From: Burkholderia aenigmatica
GTDB taxonomy: Bacteria; Pseudomonadota; Gammaproteobacteria; Burkholderiales; Burkholderiaceae
Length of the DNA: 64,000 bases
Assembly: GCF_902499175.1 (NCBI RefSeq)
Contig: NZ_CABVQC010000042.1
Span: 1-64,000 of the forward strand
Reading direction: 5' to 3'
Shown here: piece by piece, positions 16,556 through 25,719 of the stretch
How positions within the stretch are numbered: the stretch's first letter is position 1
Layout of the letters: the number at the start of each line of letters is the position of its first letter
Made by a program: the position numbers and the translations under genes
Notes under the pieces: generated by a model
What the model saw: only the letters and a program-made list of their open reading frames with translations
Database searches by the model: none
What the model was told of the DNA's origin: nothing

Positions 16556-18028
16556 TCAGTAGTGGCTGCGCCCCCACAGCGTCTTCGGCTCGTCGAGCAG
16601 GTGACGCAACCCGCCGCGCTCGATCGTGATCGCCGCGACTTCGTTCACCCGTTCGAGAATCGCCTCCTCATCGACCGACAACACGCGCCGCTCCTCCATC
16701 AGCACCCTTCCGCCGACCATCGTCATGCACACGTCGGCCGCATTCGCGAAACACGTCACGCGATACACGGGCATGTTCATCGGCATCATGTGCGGCCGGA
16801 ACAGGTCGACGAGGATGAGGTCGGCAAGCTTGCCGGCTTCGAGCGAACCGACCTCGTGATCGACCGACAGCGCCTTCGCCGCGTCGATCGTCACCATCTC
16901 CAGCACCTTGCCGTGCGGCAGCACGTCCGGATCGCGGAAATGCCGGCGGTGGTAATGCATGCATTGCCACATGTGGCGGAACATGTCGTAGCCGCGATCG
17001 GGTGCCGCGCCGTCCGACGCGATCGCCACCGTCACGCCCGCATCGATCAGCTCGGGCACCGGGCAGCGCCCGATGATCGACATGATCGCGCTCGGGTTGT
17101 GGACGATCGCGGTGCCCGTCTCGACGCACGCCGCGATGTCGTCGTCGGTCAGGTCGATGCTGTGCGACATGAACGACGTCGGGCCGAGCAAGCCGAGCTC
17201 GCGATGCGCGAACGCGAGCGTGCCCGCGCGGTGGCCGTCCTGCGTGAAGGTCAGCCCGTGCCCGCGCGCCAGTGCGCCGTAGCGCGCGGCCTGGTCGCGA
17301 AAATCGCGCTCGTACTGCGCGAGTTCGGGATCGTGCTCGGGCCCGTACACGGGCAGCGTGAGCGCGATGCGGATCCGGCCGTCGGCGTCACCGTGGCATT
17401 CGTCGATAATGCGTTCGCACACGTCGTACATCGTGTCGAAATCGATGTCACGCGTGTCGCTGCCGTCCGGCGTGTGGCGCGTGTACGCACGCGGCGCGGG
17501 CGGACGCGACGGGCCGACCGCGACGATCGAACGCGTGCCGGTGCGCACCACCGCATCGCAATGACGCCGTGCATAGACCGGATCGTCGACGCGCATGATC
17601 GAATTGCCGCCGCCGAGCAACGACACGCCCGTCGTCACGCCGGCCTTCAACCGTTCGAGCGCCGCGAGATGCGATTCGGTTTCCCAGAACGCCTCGTCCG
17701 ACGCGCGCGTGTAGATCGTCTCGGCCGCGGCCGACCATGCGTCGCCATCCGCGCCGCCGATCGTGCGCAGCATCGCGTGGCCCGCGTGCGCATGCGCATC
17801 GATCAGGCCCGGCAGCACGGCCTTGCGGCGTGCGTCGATCGTGCGCGCGGCGCGGTAACGGGTCTGCAGTTCATCGGTGCCGCCCACGGCGACGATACGA
17901 TCGCCCTTCACGGCGACCGCGCCGTTCTCGATCACGCGCCGCTGCGGGTCCATCGTGATCACGCAGCCATGCGCGATCAGCGTGTCGATCGCTTCGCGGT
18001 TGTCCGCCCGGTTGTCCTCGGTAGTCAT
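16556..18028 (-). CDS. Amidohydrolase-superfamily deaminase/chlorohydrolase-like enzyme
   Basis: 490 residues, the usual length for the TrzN/AtzA/SAH-deaminase branch. Metal ligands are visible as HAHAGH (after LPGLIDA, about residues 77-83), MSHSIDL (about 285) and the aspartate of VAIASDGAAPDRGYDMF (about 340). The enzyme should hydrolyse a C-N (or C-halogen) bond of a purine-, pterin- or triazine-like ring in the cytosol. The fifth-strand histidine motif is unusual (TFTQDGHRAG instead of the common HxxE). It is the last gene of an operon with a porin, DUF3311 and a sodium:solute symporter, so its substrate is probably the compound they import. Confidence 0.87.
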   Translation of the reverse strand: MTTEDNRADNREAIDTLIAHGCVITMDPQRRVIENGAVAVKGDRIVAVGGTDELQTRYRAARTIDARRKAVLPGLIDAHAHAGHAMLRTIGGADGDAWSAAAETIYTRASDEAFWETESHLAALERLKAGVTTGVSLLGGGNSIMRVDDPVYARRHCDAVVRTGTRSIVAVGPSRPPAPRAYTRHTPDGSDTRDIDFDTMYDVCERIIDECHGDADGRIRIALTLPVYGPEHDPELAQYERDFRDQAARYGALARGHGLTFTQDGHRAGTLAFAHRELGLLGPTSFMSHSIDLTDDDIAACVETGTAIVHNPSAIMSIIGRCPVPELIDAGVTVAIASDGAAPDRGYDMFRHMWQCMHYHRRHFRDPDVLPHGKVLEMVTIDAAKALSVDHEVGSLEAGKLADLILVDLFRPHMMPMNMPVYRVTCFANAADVCMTMVGGRVLMEERRVLSVDEEAILERVNEVAAITIERGGLRHLLDEPKTLWGRSHY

Positions 18029-18113
18029 CGCACAGTGTCCTGTTGTCGTTCGATTGATGGTGTTGCCGCCCGATAGCCCGGCGGCCCGGCCGCGGCGTCA
18101 TGCAGAAAAGCCG

Positions 18114-19592
18114 TCACGCGGAACCGACCGGCGCCGCGACCCGGGCCTTCAGCTTGCGCTGCCCCGCGCTGATCGCGATGAACACCACCGCATTCACCGC
18201 GAGCGCGACGAGCCCGGGGTTGATCGACGTCAGCGTATTCGACGCGCCGGGGAACAGCGACGCGAGCGTCACGCCATAGTAGTTCGTCATCGCGATCACG
18301 ATCGCACCGGCTGCAATGCCCGCGAATGCGCCTTCGCGCGTGCCGAACGGTCGCTTCAGGAAGCTCGATGCGAGCATCGGCACGAGCTGCGTGAGCAGGC
18401 TCGACGAGAAGATCGCGAGCGTGACGAAGGTCGCGCCGCCGCGCAGCACGAAGTAGACCACCACCAGCGTGAAGATCGGCAGCGCGATTCGCGCGACGCG
18501 CGTCACCTCGCGGTCGGTCGCGTTCGGCGCGAAGCCTTCGCGGTAGATGTTGCGCGCGATCGTCGTCGACGCGTTCAGCATGATCAGCGAACCCGGCACC
18601 AGCGCGGTCAGCAGGCCCGTGCCGCCGACGATGCCGACGAACCACGCCGGGAACGTCTGCTTCACGAGCCGCAGCAGCGCGAGATCGGTCTGCGCGCCTT
18701 CGAGCCCGTGCACAGTCATCACGGCCGCGAAACCGACCAGGAACAGGAACGCGATCAGCACCTGGTACAGCGGCATCAGGATCACGTTGCGGCGCAGCGC
18801 GCGCTCGTCCTTCGCGACGTAGATCGCCGTGAAGCCGTGCGGATACAGGTAATAGCCGAGCGACGTGAGCAGGATCGTCGAGTTGTACCAGCTCAGGTTG
18901 AAGCCATGTTCCGGCATCCGAAGCAGTTCCGGATGCACGGCGTCGATCTTCGCGAACATCGCACCGAGGCCACCGTAGTAGTGGATCGGCAGGTACAGGC
19001 CGAGGAAGATCGCGATGCCGAGGATCAGCACGTCCTTGACGATCGCGATGTTCGCCGAGCCGTGAATGCCCGACACGACCATGTAGACGGCCATCAGCGT
19101 CGCGGCGATCCAGATCGCGGCCGCTTGCGGGATCAGCCCGTACGACATCTCCGACACGATCACGCCAAGCCCGCGCAGCTGAATCATCAGCAGCGACACC
19201 ATCGCGAACACCGCGACGACCGACACCAGCACGCCGATCGCGCGGCTGTCGTACTTCGACGCGAAGTAGTCGGCGAACGACACGAGCCCGCGCGCTTTCG
19301 CGTGGCGCCAGATCGCGGGCAGCATCCAGTAGCCGATCACGCACGCGAGACAGCCGTACGTCAGGATGTAGAACGCGGGCACGCCCTTGCTGTAGGTCCA
19401 GCCGCTCGCGCCGAGGAACGAGAACGTCGAGAACGCCTCGCCGGCCATCAGCAGGAACGTCAGCAGCGAACCGAAGCCGCGCCCGCCGACCGCCCACTGC
19501 TCGAGCGTGAGCTTGCGGCCGCGGCGCGCCATCACGCCAATGGCGAGCGCGAACACGGCGAACGCCACGATGATGATGATCGAAGCGTTCAT
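18114..19592 (-). CDS. Sodium:solute symporter (SSS family)
   Basis: 492 residues with about 13 hydrophobic helices, starting MNASIIIIVAFAVFALAIG. The segment GEAFSTFSFLGASGWTYSKG near residues 55-75 is the family's helix 1-2 region and the sequence around STTIARNIYREGFAPNATDRE matches SSS proteins. The start overlaps the DUF3311 stop by four bases (ATGA), which indicates translational coupling. It is an inner-membrane Na+-coupled importer; the pairing with an amidohydrolase suggests a nucleobase-, purine- or amide-like substrate, which is inference. Confidence 0.9.
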   Translation of the reverse strand: MNASIIIIVAFAVFALAIGVMARRGRKLTLEQWAVGGRGFGSLLTFLLMAGEAFSTFSFLGASGWTYSKGVPAFYILTYGCLACVIGYWMLPAIWRHAKARGLVSFADYFASKYDSRAIGVLVSVVAVFAMVSLLMIQLRGLGVIVSEMSYGLIPQAAAIWIAATLMAVYMVVSGIHGSANIAIVKDVLILGIAIFLGLYLPIHYYGGLGAMFAKIDAVHPELLRMPEHGFNLSWYNSTILLTSLGYYLYPHGFTAIYVAKDERALRRNVILMPLYQVLIAFLFLVGFAAVMTVHGLEGAQTDLALLRLVKQTFPAWFVGIVGGTGLLTALVPGSLIMLNASTTIARNIYREGFAPNATDREVTRVARIALPIFTLVVVYFVLRGGATFVTLAIFSSSLLTQLVPMLASSFLKRPFGTREGAFAGIAAGAIVIAMTNYYGVTLASLFPGASNTLTSINPGLVALAVNAVVFIAISAGQRKLKARVAAPVGSA

Positions 19593-19801
19593 CGCGCGTC
19601 TCCCGGGCGGCCGTCGCGTGCTGCGTCGCGTTCGTCGAGACGGAACAGGATCGCGAGGATCGCGGCGGTTGCCGCCATCCAGATCAGGTTCCACACGAGC
19701 AGGAACGGCAAGCCGAACAGCAGCGGCCGCGCCTCGGCGAGCGAGCCGCCGGCATACATCCCGACGAACGGCAACGCCGCCAGCAACAGTTTGAGTTTCA
19801 T
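19589..19801 (-). CDS. DUF3311 small membrane protein
   Basis: 70 residues with two hydrophobic helices (LLLAALPFVGMYAGG and LLFGLPFLLVWNLIWMAATAAILAILF) and a charged C-terminal tail. DUF3311 proteins are typically encoded immediately before an SSS symporter and probably act as its accessory subunit. Here the stop overlaps the symporter start. The ATG at 19801 has GGAGGAGACACTC upstream. Confidence 0.88.
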   Translation of the reverse strand: MKLKLLLAALPFVGMYAGGSLAEARPLLFGLPFLLVWNLIWMAATAAILAILFRLDERDAARDGRPGDAR

Positions 19802-19840
19802 GAGTGTCTCCTCCGGAAGACGCGCGAACGCGTCAGAACA

Positions 19841-20968
19841 TCAGAACTTCTGGCGGATGCCGACCACCACCGCCACCTGCGACGTCGTCGACGACGCGCT
19901 GTCGGTGCCGTCGATCCACGCCTGGCCGACACCCGACGACGCCTTCTGGTAGAAGCCGTTCACGTACACGTCGGTGCGCTTGGACAGCAGGTACTGCACG
20001 CCGGCCGATACCTGGTGGTAGTGGCCGCTGTCGCTGCCGCGCGCGACCTGCGTATAGGTGTAGCCGGCCGCGGCCATCAGCGCTGGCGTCACCATGTAGC
20101 GCAGGCTGCCTTCATAGTTGTTGAAGCGCAGCGCGCCACCCGTTGCCTGCCCGAAGTTCGAGCCCGTATAGAGCAGGCCGAGCGTCGCCGGCCCGATCGC
20201 GTAGCTGCCGCCCGCGCCCCAGATCTGCTGGCGGATCGCGTTCCCGAGGCGCGCACCGAACAGCGATGCCGACGCCGGATAGTAGTTGTCCGAAGCCACA
20301 GCACCGGTCGCGCTGACCGCCGGATGGTTCACGCGCGCATACGCGGCCCCCGCGTTGAGCGGCCCGTTCGCGTACGTGACGCCGGCGCTCCAGCTGTTGT
20401 CGTTCGCGAAGCCGGTCGAGTTCGAGAAGCCGTACACGAGGTTCGCCTGCAGGCCCGCGATCGTCGGCGACACGTACTTCACCGCGTTGTTGGTACGGAA
20501 CGTGTTGTTGATGTCGTCGTTGTCGAACGGGTGCGTCGAGTACTGCGCGAGGAAGCTGCTCATCTGCAGCGAGCCGAGGATGTCCTGCACCGAGTTGTAC
20601 TGGCGACCAAGCGTCACCGCGCCCCAGTTCACGCCGCTCAGGCCGACCCACGCCGAACGCCCGAACATCCGGCCACCCTGCCCGAGCGCGCCGTTCGCGA
20701 CGTTGAAGCCGTTCTCGAGGCGGAAGTTCGCCTTCAGGCCACCGCCGAGATCCTCGGTGCCGATCAAGCCCCAGCGCGGGCCCGATTCGTTGCCGCCCGT
20801 GAATTGCCACAATGCATGGCCCTTCGCGTTGTTCGTGTAGGTCACGCCCGCGTCGACGATCCCGTACAGCGTCACCGTCGACTGCGCGTGCGCGGCGCCG
20901 GCGAACAGCATGGCGACCGCCGCGCCCACGCCTGCGGCGCCCGTTTTCCCACCCTTCATTCGCACCAT
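19841..20968 (-). CDS. Outer-membrane porin (Gram-negative porin family)
   Basis: 375 residues. A signal peptide (cleavage after AGAAHA) is followed by QSTVTLYGIVDAGVTYTNN, the hallmark N-terminus of the Burkholderia 16-strand porins, and the chain ends in phenylalanine (VVVGIRQKF), the outer-membrane insertion signal. The conserved RWGLIGTEDLGGGLKANFRLENGF is present. The start at 20968 has overlapping GGAGGAG. It is the first gene of the porin, DUF3311, symporter, amidohydrolase operon and should admit the substrate to the periplasm. Confidence 0.93.
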   Translation of the reverse strand: MVRMKGGKTGAAGVGAAVAMLFAGAAHAQSTVTLYGIVDAGVTYTNNAKGHALWQFTGGNESGPRWGLIGTEDLGGGLKANFRLENGFNVANGALGQGGRMFGRSAWVGLSGVNWGAVTLGRQYNSVQDILGSLQMSSFLAQYSTHPFDNDDINNTFRTNNAVKYVSPTIAGLQANLVYGFSNSTGFANDNSWSAGVTYANGPLNAGAAYARVNHPAVSATGAVASDNYYPASASLFGARLGNAIRQQIWGAGGSYAIGPATLGLLYTGSNFGQATGGALRFNNYEGSLRYMVTPALMAAAGYTYTQVARGSDSGHYHQVSAGVQYLLSKRTDVYVNGFYQKASSGVGQAWIDGTDSASSTTSQVAVVVGIRQKF

Positions 20969-21393
20969 CTCCGTCTCCTCCTCTCCAAACCTGTTTATCG
21001 ATGTGTTGTGTTTTTTTTTGATCTTGCCCATACGCGCCGATCGGCTTGTCTAGACAGTGGCTCGATGGTATCCAGCCGCAACCGCATCAAGAAATGAAAT
21101 GTTCAACTGGGCGACAGTTGAAAATCGAATAGCGGGAAGATGAGCAGGGACGGTGTGCCCCTGCAAGAGAAACGAAAGCGCGCGAGTCCACTGGACGCGG
21201 GGCGTTTTGATCGGACGTGAATGGCCTGCGTAAGCAAGCTGACGAAACGGCGACGGGCGATGTGCCGATGTGGTTTTCCCTGACAGCCCGTGCATCGCAC
21301 TCTCGCAGTGCGAAGTGAGCCCGATAGCCGACGCGATCGAGGAGCGGCGGCGCAACGCCGCCCCGCTCGTCGGGCACCCCCAGTTGCGGCGCG
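20969..21393. other. Intergenic region upstream of porin operon
   Basis: 425 bp with lower GC than the flanks and a run of nine T at 21011-21019. It must carry the promoter of the porin operon and the end of the hydrolase operon. Reading frames crossing it on the minus strand are Ser/Arg-rich with no family resemblance and are not called. Confidence 0.6.
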
Positions 21394-22725
21394 CTAGCGC
21401 AGCCGGTCGGCAACGGCGCGCGCCACCATGCTCAACGCATCGCCGCATTCGAGCGCCGCGCGTGGCCGTGTCGCTTCGCCGTGCGCGTCGAGCGCGCGCG
21501 GTGCGAAGTCCGGCGACGACGAGAATTTCACGATCGTCAGCGCGTGCTTCGGATCGACGAGGATCGACTGGCCGAACCGCCCCGCAGCCGCGAACGAACC
21601 GTCGCCATCGTTCACCTGGTACCAGTAGTCACGATACGCATAGCCGTCCTTGCCCGCGATCACGTTGCCCTTCGCGAACAGCGCCGCGTTGTGTGCGGGC
21701 TGCAGTGCCGCCCGAATCGTCGCGGCGGGCAGCGTGCCACGTGCGCCGCCGAGCCCCGTGCGCACGCGCTCGGCAAAACGCGCGGCATCGCGCAACGTCG
21801 TGTAGAGCCCGCCGCTCGCCATCGCCATCGCGTTGCGGTCGACGACGACGTACGCATCGTCTTCCGCGAAATCGCGCCACAACCACCGCTCGACCAGCGC
21901 ACTCCACGACTGCCCCGTCGCGCGCTGCATCGCCCACGCAACGGCTTCCGGCGAACCGTTCTGATAGAACCACGTGCTGCCGGGCGCCACGTCCGGTACA
22001 CGCTGCACGGTCAGCAGGAAGTCGGCGATGCTGGCCGGCGCGCCTTCACGGTGCGGCACCAGCCCGACCGCGCCGAACAGGCCGAGATCGGGCGGGACGC
22101 CCGGCGTGTACGCGGTCGGCACTTCCATGTCCAGGTTCTGCTGCAGCGTCGCGCTGCCGAACGGTGTGTCGGTAAGTTCCGGCACCGTGCGCGCAAGCGG
22201 CGCGCCTGCGTCGAGCACGCCGGATTCGATCATCTGCGCGGCCAGCAGGCCCGTCACCGATTTCGTCATCGACGCCCACGCGTGCGGCTGGTCGGGCCGG
22301 AAACCGTCGAAGTAGCGCTCGTAGACGATCCGGCCGCGCTGCACGACGATGAATCCGTCCGTATGCGTTGCGCGCAGGTATGCGTCGAGCGGTAGCGTCT
22401 CGCCGCCGATCGTCACGGGCAGCGTGTCGAGGCCGGATGCCGGCTGCTCGGGCAACGGCATCGGCATGGCCGCGTGCCGGATCCCGGCCGTCGGCGCGAG
22501 CAGCCGCGTATTGCCCAACGCCCAGCGCAGGCGCGCAGGCGTGAATGCGTTCGCCTTGTTGACGACCTGGTCGGCCGATGGCGGAAAGCCTTGCATCATG
22601 CCGGGTGTGACGGCGTCGGGTGCAGCGTGCGCGATCGTGGCGAGCGCGAGCCCGCCGGCCAGTACGAAGGTGTCGGCCAGCCGGCGAGTGCGCCGGGTCG
22701 CGGTAAAGCGTCGATGAATTCGCAT
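21394..22725 (-). CDS. SxxK serine hydrolase (class C beta-lactamase/NylB-like)
   Basis: 443 residues. An N-terminal signal peptide (ending near ATIAHA, residue 34) precedes a beta-lactamase-fold domain with the nucleophile motif SMTK (Ser142-Lys145) and a YQN motif at about residue 250, as in esterases, D-amino-acid peptidases and 6-aminohexanoate-dimer hydrolase. The length and PDVAPGSTWFYQNG context favour the NylB/EstB type over a true beta-lactamase. It is the last gene of the operon that begins at 29614 and could release, in the periplasm, the acid that the rest of the operon activates and oxidises. The C-terminal catalytic H/K-x-G motif was not located. Confidence 0.85.
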   Translation of the reverse strand: MRIHRRFTATRRTRRLADTFVLAGGLALATIAHAAPDAVTPGMMQGFPPSADQVVNKANAFTPARLRWALGNTRLLAPTAGIRHAAMPMPLPEQPASGLDTLPVTIGGETLPLDAYLRATHTDGFIVVQRGRIVYERYFDGFRPDQPHAWASMTKSVTGLLAAQMIESGVLDAGAPLARTVPELTDTPFGSATLQQNLDMEVPTAYTPGVPPDLGLFGAVGLVPHREGAPASIADFLLTVQRVPDVAPGSTWFYQNGSPEAVAWAMQRATGQSWSALVERWLWRDFAEDDAYVVVDRNAMAMASGGLYTTLRDAARFAERVRTGLGGARGTLPAATIRAALQPAHNAALFAKGNVIAGKDGYAYRDYWYQVNDGDGSFAAAGRFGQSILVDPKHALTIVKFSSSPDFAPRALDAHGEATRPRAALECGDALSMVARAVADRLR

Positions 22726-22771
22726 CGAATCATGTCTCGTAGTGGAAAGAAAGCGCCTTTGTGCCCGGCGA

Positions 22772-23167
22772 TCAAGGCTGCTGGCCATCGATGCGCAGCA
22801 GGTTCGATACCGACACGACCCCGTCGACGCGCCGCGCAACCGCCGCCGCGAGATTCACCTGGTTCGTATCGGTGACCGAGCCGCTGAGCGTCACGCTGCC
22901 GTTGCGCACCCGCACGAGGATGCGCGTGACGTTGAGGTTTTTCGTGCGCGCGAGCGCCGTGCTGACGCGGCGTTTCAGCTTGCGGTCGGCCGCCTTGCGT
23001 TGTGCCGGCGACAGGTCGGCTGACGCCGGCACCTGCGCCGATGCCTGCACGGCCGCGTCCGCCGATGCCGGGATCGCCGTGCTCGCGGCATCGGGTTGCG
23101 CGTGGGCGGCGACGGTCCAGCATGCCGCCGTCAGCAGCGCCGCAGCCAGTCGGGATGAAGTACGCAT
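22772..23167 (-). CDS. Periplasmic BON-domain protein
   Basis: 131 residues: signal peptide (cleavage after VAAHA), an Ala/Ser-rich linker, then a single BON domain (about residues 65-131) with VRNGSVTLSGSVTD and AARRVDGVVSVSNLL. BON domains bind membranes or envelope surfaces. It is embedded between the porin and hydrolase genes with gaps of 36 and 46 bp, so it belongs to the operon, perhaps as an envelope accessory factor. Confidence 0.88.
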   Translation of the reverse strand: MRTSSRLAAALLTAACWTVAAHAQPDAASTAIPASADAAVQASAQVPASADLSPAQRKAADRKLKRRVSTALARTKNLNVTRILVRVRNGSVTLSGSVTDTNQVNLAAAVARRVDGVVSVSNLLRIDGQQP

Positions 23168-23203
23168 GATCGAATCACACTCCTGAAAAATCGTTGAAAA
23201 AAC

Positions 23204-24262
23204 TCAGAACTGCGTCATCAGCCCGATCGACACACCGGTCGTCGCGCTCGCACCGCGCCGCAGGTTCAGCGCCGCGATCGTCGCCGGATCGCGCATATAC
23301 GCGCCGGTCATCCCGTTGCGATCGACCTCGACATACAGCTCGGTGCGCTTCGACAGGAAGTACTCGGCGATCGCGTAGGTCGTCAGCTTGTGACCGTCCG
23401 CGCCCGACACGTTGCCGAGATTGCGCGCGCGGTCGTAGAACGCGGCCGCGCTCAGCTGCACCGACGGCAGCGGCTGCACGACGACACCGAACGACGGGAT
23501 ATCGTCGCGCCGCGACGGCGCGCCGGCCTTGTTCGCGCGCACGTTCAGCGACGCATAGCTCAGGTAGAAGCGCGCACGGCCGAGCTGCAGCGTGCCGCCC
23601 GCCTGGATCGTCTGCGCCGACTGCGAGCCGTCCGGGCTGTATGTCTTCGCATACGACACGCCACCCATCAGGTCCGAATACGTGTACATCGCGGCCGTCG
23701 AATAGCTGGTGCCCGCATGCGAGCTGCCCGCGACGCCGCCGGGCGAATAGTTCGCACCGAACCGCAGGCCGCCTGCCTGCCCGAGATACTTGATCGTGTT
23801 GTTGAAGCGCGAGTCGAGCGTGAAGAAGTTGCCGTCGAACAGCACGCCCGGCTCGACCGCGAGCGATTGCCCGCGCCCGCCGAGCGGATCGAGCGCAATG
23901 CCGAGGTCTTCCGCGACGTTGAACTGGCGGCCGAGCGTCAGGCGGCCGAAATCGCCGGCCAGGCCGACATACGCGGCCTGCGAAAACAGCGTGCCGGACG
24001 TTTTCAGCGCACCGGTGCCGCTGTTGAACGCGCCGTCGAGCACGAACAGCGCCTTCAGCCCGCCGCCCAGATCCTCCTTGCCGCGAATACCAAACTCGTT
24101 GCCCGCGATGATGTTGTTGTTGAACCCGACCTGGCTGCCGCCCGGCAGCCCGTTGACCCAGCGCACGCCGCCGCCGATCCGGCCGAACAGCGTCACGCTC
24201 GACTGCGCATGCGCACTCCCCCACAGCGCGCCGATCAGCGCCACCGCGATCATCTTCTTCAT
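23204..24262 (-). CDS. Outer-membrane porin (Gram-negative porin family)
   Basis: 352 residues. Signal peptide MKKMIAVALIGALWGSAHA is followed by QSSVTLFGRIGGGVRWVN, and the C-terminus ends in phenylalanine (SIGLMTQF). The GKEDLGGGLKALFVLDGAFN region is the conserved second-third strand segment. It is shorter than the other porins of the window. The ATG at 24262 has AGGAGG upstream. It lies 114 bp after the MFS gene within the catabolic operon, giving an outer-membrane entry route for the operon's substrate. Confidence 0.93.
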   Translation of the reverse strand: MKKMIAVALIGALWGSAHAQSSVTLFGRIGGGVRWVNGLPGGSQVGFNNNIIAGNEFGIRGKEDLGGGLKALFVLDGAFNSGTGALKTSGTLFSQAAYVGLAGDFGRLTLGRQFNVAEDLGIALDPLGGRGQSLAVEPGVLFDGNFFTLDSRFNNTIKYLGQAGGLRFGANYSPGGVAGSSHAGTSYSTAAMYTYSDLMGGVSYAKTYSPDGSQSAQTIQAGGTLQLGRARFYLSYASLNVRANKAGAPSRRDDIPSFGVVVQPLPSVQLSAAAFYDRARNLGNVSGADGHKLTTYAIAEYFLSKRTELYVEVDRNGMTGAYMRDPATIAALNLRRGASATTGVSIGLMTQF

Positions 24263-24376
24263 GTCTCCTCCTGCCGCGTCGTCGCGCGGCGTATCGTGGT
24301 ACTGCTTCCCGTCGAAAGGCGCCGCGGCCCGGCTGGCGGGCCGTACGCCGAATGCGATGCAACAGGTCCGGCGGCG

Positions 24377-25675
24377 CTAGCGGCCGCACGCGCCGACCGG
24401 CGGTACGGGGCGCGCCGTCTCGCCCGCGAGGCGCCGCAGCGAGCGCTGCGGATCGAGGCACCAGGCGCCGAGCACGCCGCAGGCGATCAGCACGACGCCG
24501 CACACGACGCTCGCCTGCTCGAAACCGCGCGCCACCGACGCGCCGCTCGCCTCGATCAGCATCCCGGTGACGACCGGTGCGCCGAGGCCCGCGAGCGACG
24601 CGAAGCCGTTGCTGAGCGCGAGCACGCCGCCACGCTGCGCGTCCGGCGTCACCTCGGCGAGCATCGCCGGGCCGATCGAATACATCGTCAGCGTCAGGCC
24701 GCTGCCAAGCGTGAGCAGCACGAGCTTTGCCGCGCGCGGCACCTCCGCGATCGGCAGCATGGCCAGCATCGCGCCGGCGATGGCGAGCGTGACGGCGATG
24801 AACGTGCCGCGCCCGTGACGCGACGGCATGCCGCGCGCGAGCAGCGTCTGCGACAGCCATGCCAGTGCGAGACTGAGCGGCGACGTGACCGCGACGAACA
24901 GCGCGAACATGCGCCCCGCCTCGTGCGGCCCGAAGCCGAGCCCGAGCTGCAGGTAGGTCGGCATCCACGTGAGCGTCATCGCGAGAATCCAGTTCGCCGC
25001 GAAATGGCCGAGGAAGTTGCCGAGCACCGTGCGATCGGTCAGCAGCCTCCCGTACGGCACGCGCTCGCCGCCGGCCGCGCGCGGGCCGCGCGACAGCGTG
25101 CCCTCCTCGCCGACTATGGCCCACGCGATGCACCACACGGCCCCGAGCAGCGCCAGCACCGCGAAGTTCGCGCGCCAGCCCCAGTGCGACGTGACGACCG
25201 GAATCGCGAGCCCCGCGATCAGCAGGCCGAGCGCGCTGCCCTGGTGCAGCAGCGCGACCGGGAGATTGCGCCGCGTATCGGGAAACCATTTGTAGATCGC
25301 ATGCGTCGCGACCGGCGACGCGGGCCCTTCGCCGATGCCGAGCAGCACACGGCACGCGATAACGACCCAGATCGAACTCGCGGCGAGCATCGGCAGTTGC
25401 AGCAGCGCCCATGCGGCCGCCATCGCGAACAGCAGCCATTTCGCGGGCCAGCGGTTCGCGGCGATGCCGCCTGCGACCGCCGCGACCGCGAACAGCCAGT
25501 TGAGGCTGCCGCCGATCACGCCGAACTGCGTCGGGCTCAGATGCAGGTCGCGCATCATCGGCACCGACACGAGGCCGAGCACGACCTTGTCGAGAAAATT
25601 CACCAGCATCATCAGCGCGAGCATCGTCGCGATGGACCACGCCCGTCCGGGGCGGTACTGCGCACCATTCGTCAT
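24377..25675 (-). CDS. MFS transporter, anion:cation symporter type
   Basis: 432 residues and about twelve helices. The N-terminal VNFLDKVVLGLVSVPMMRDLHLSPTQFG pattern and helix 4 motif RVLLGIGEGPASPVATHAIYKWFP are typical of the ACS family (phthalate, tartrate, hexuronate and other carboxylate importers). The ATG at 25675 follows CAGGAGACAGCC. It is 44 bp downstream of the CoA-transferase gene in the same operon and probably imports the carboxylate that the ligase activates. Confidence 0.9.
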   Translation of the reverse strand: MTNGAQYRPGRAWSIATMLALMMLVNFLDKVVLGLVSVPMMRDLHLSPTQFGVIGGSLNWLFAVAAVAGGIAANRWPAKWLLFAMAAAWALLQLPMLAASSIWVVIACRVLLGIGEGPASPVATHAIYKWFPDTRRNLPVALLHQGSALGLLIAGLAIPVVTSHWGWRANFAVLALLGAVWCIAWAIVGEEGTLSRGPRAAGGERVPYGRLLTDRTVLGNFLGHFAANWILAMTLTWMPTYLQLGLGFGPHEAGRMFALFVAVTSPLSLALAWLSQTLLARGMPSRHGRGTFIAVTLAIAGAMLAMLPIAEVPRAAKLVLLTLGSGLTLTMYSIGPAMLAEVTPDAQRGGVLALSNGFASLAGLGAPVVTGMLIEASGASVARGFEQASVVCGVVLIACGVLGAWCLDPQRSLRRLAGETARPVPPVGACGR

Positions 25676-25719
25676 GGCTGTCTCCTGTCTATTTATCGTG
25701 GGCGGCCAGTGGCGTCGCG

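Noticed and set aside
16472-18076. A 534-codon plus-strand frame antisense to the amidohydrolase
   Set aside because: Arg/His/Val-rich composition and lack of any motif; the opposite strand has metal-binding motifs in order.
21050-21448. Minus-strand 132-codon ORF upstream of the porin
   Set aside because: Overlaps the end of the hydrolase gene, has no ribosome binding site or family resemblance, and is Ser/Arg/Pro-rich.
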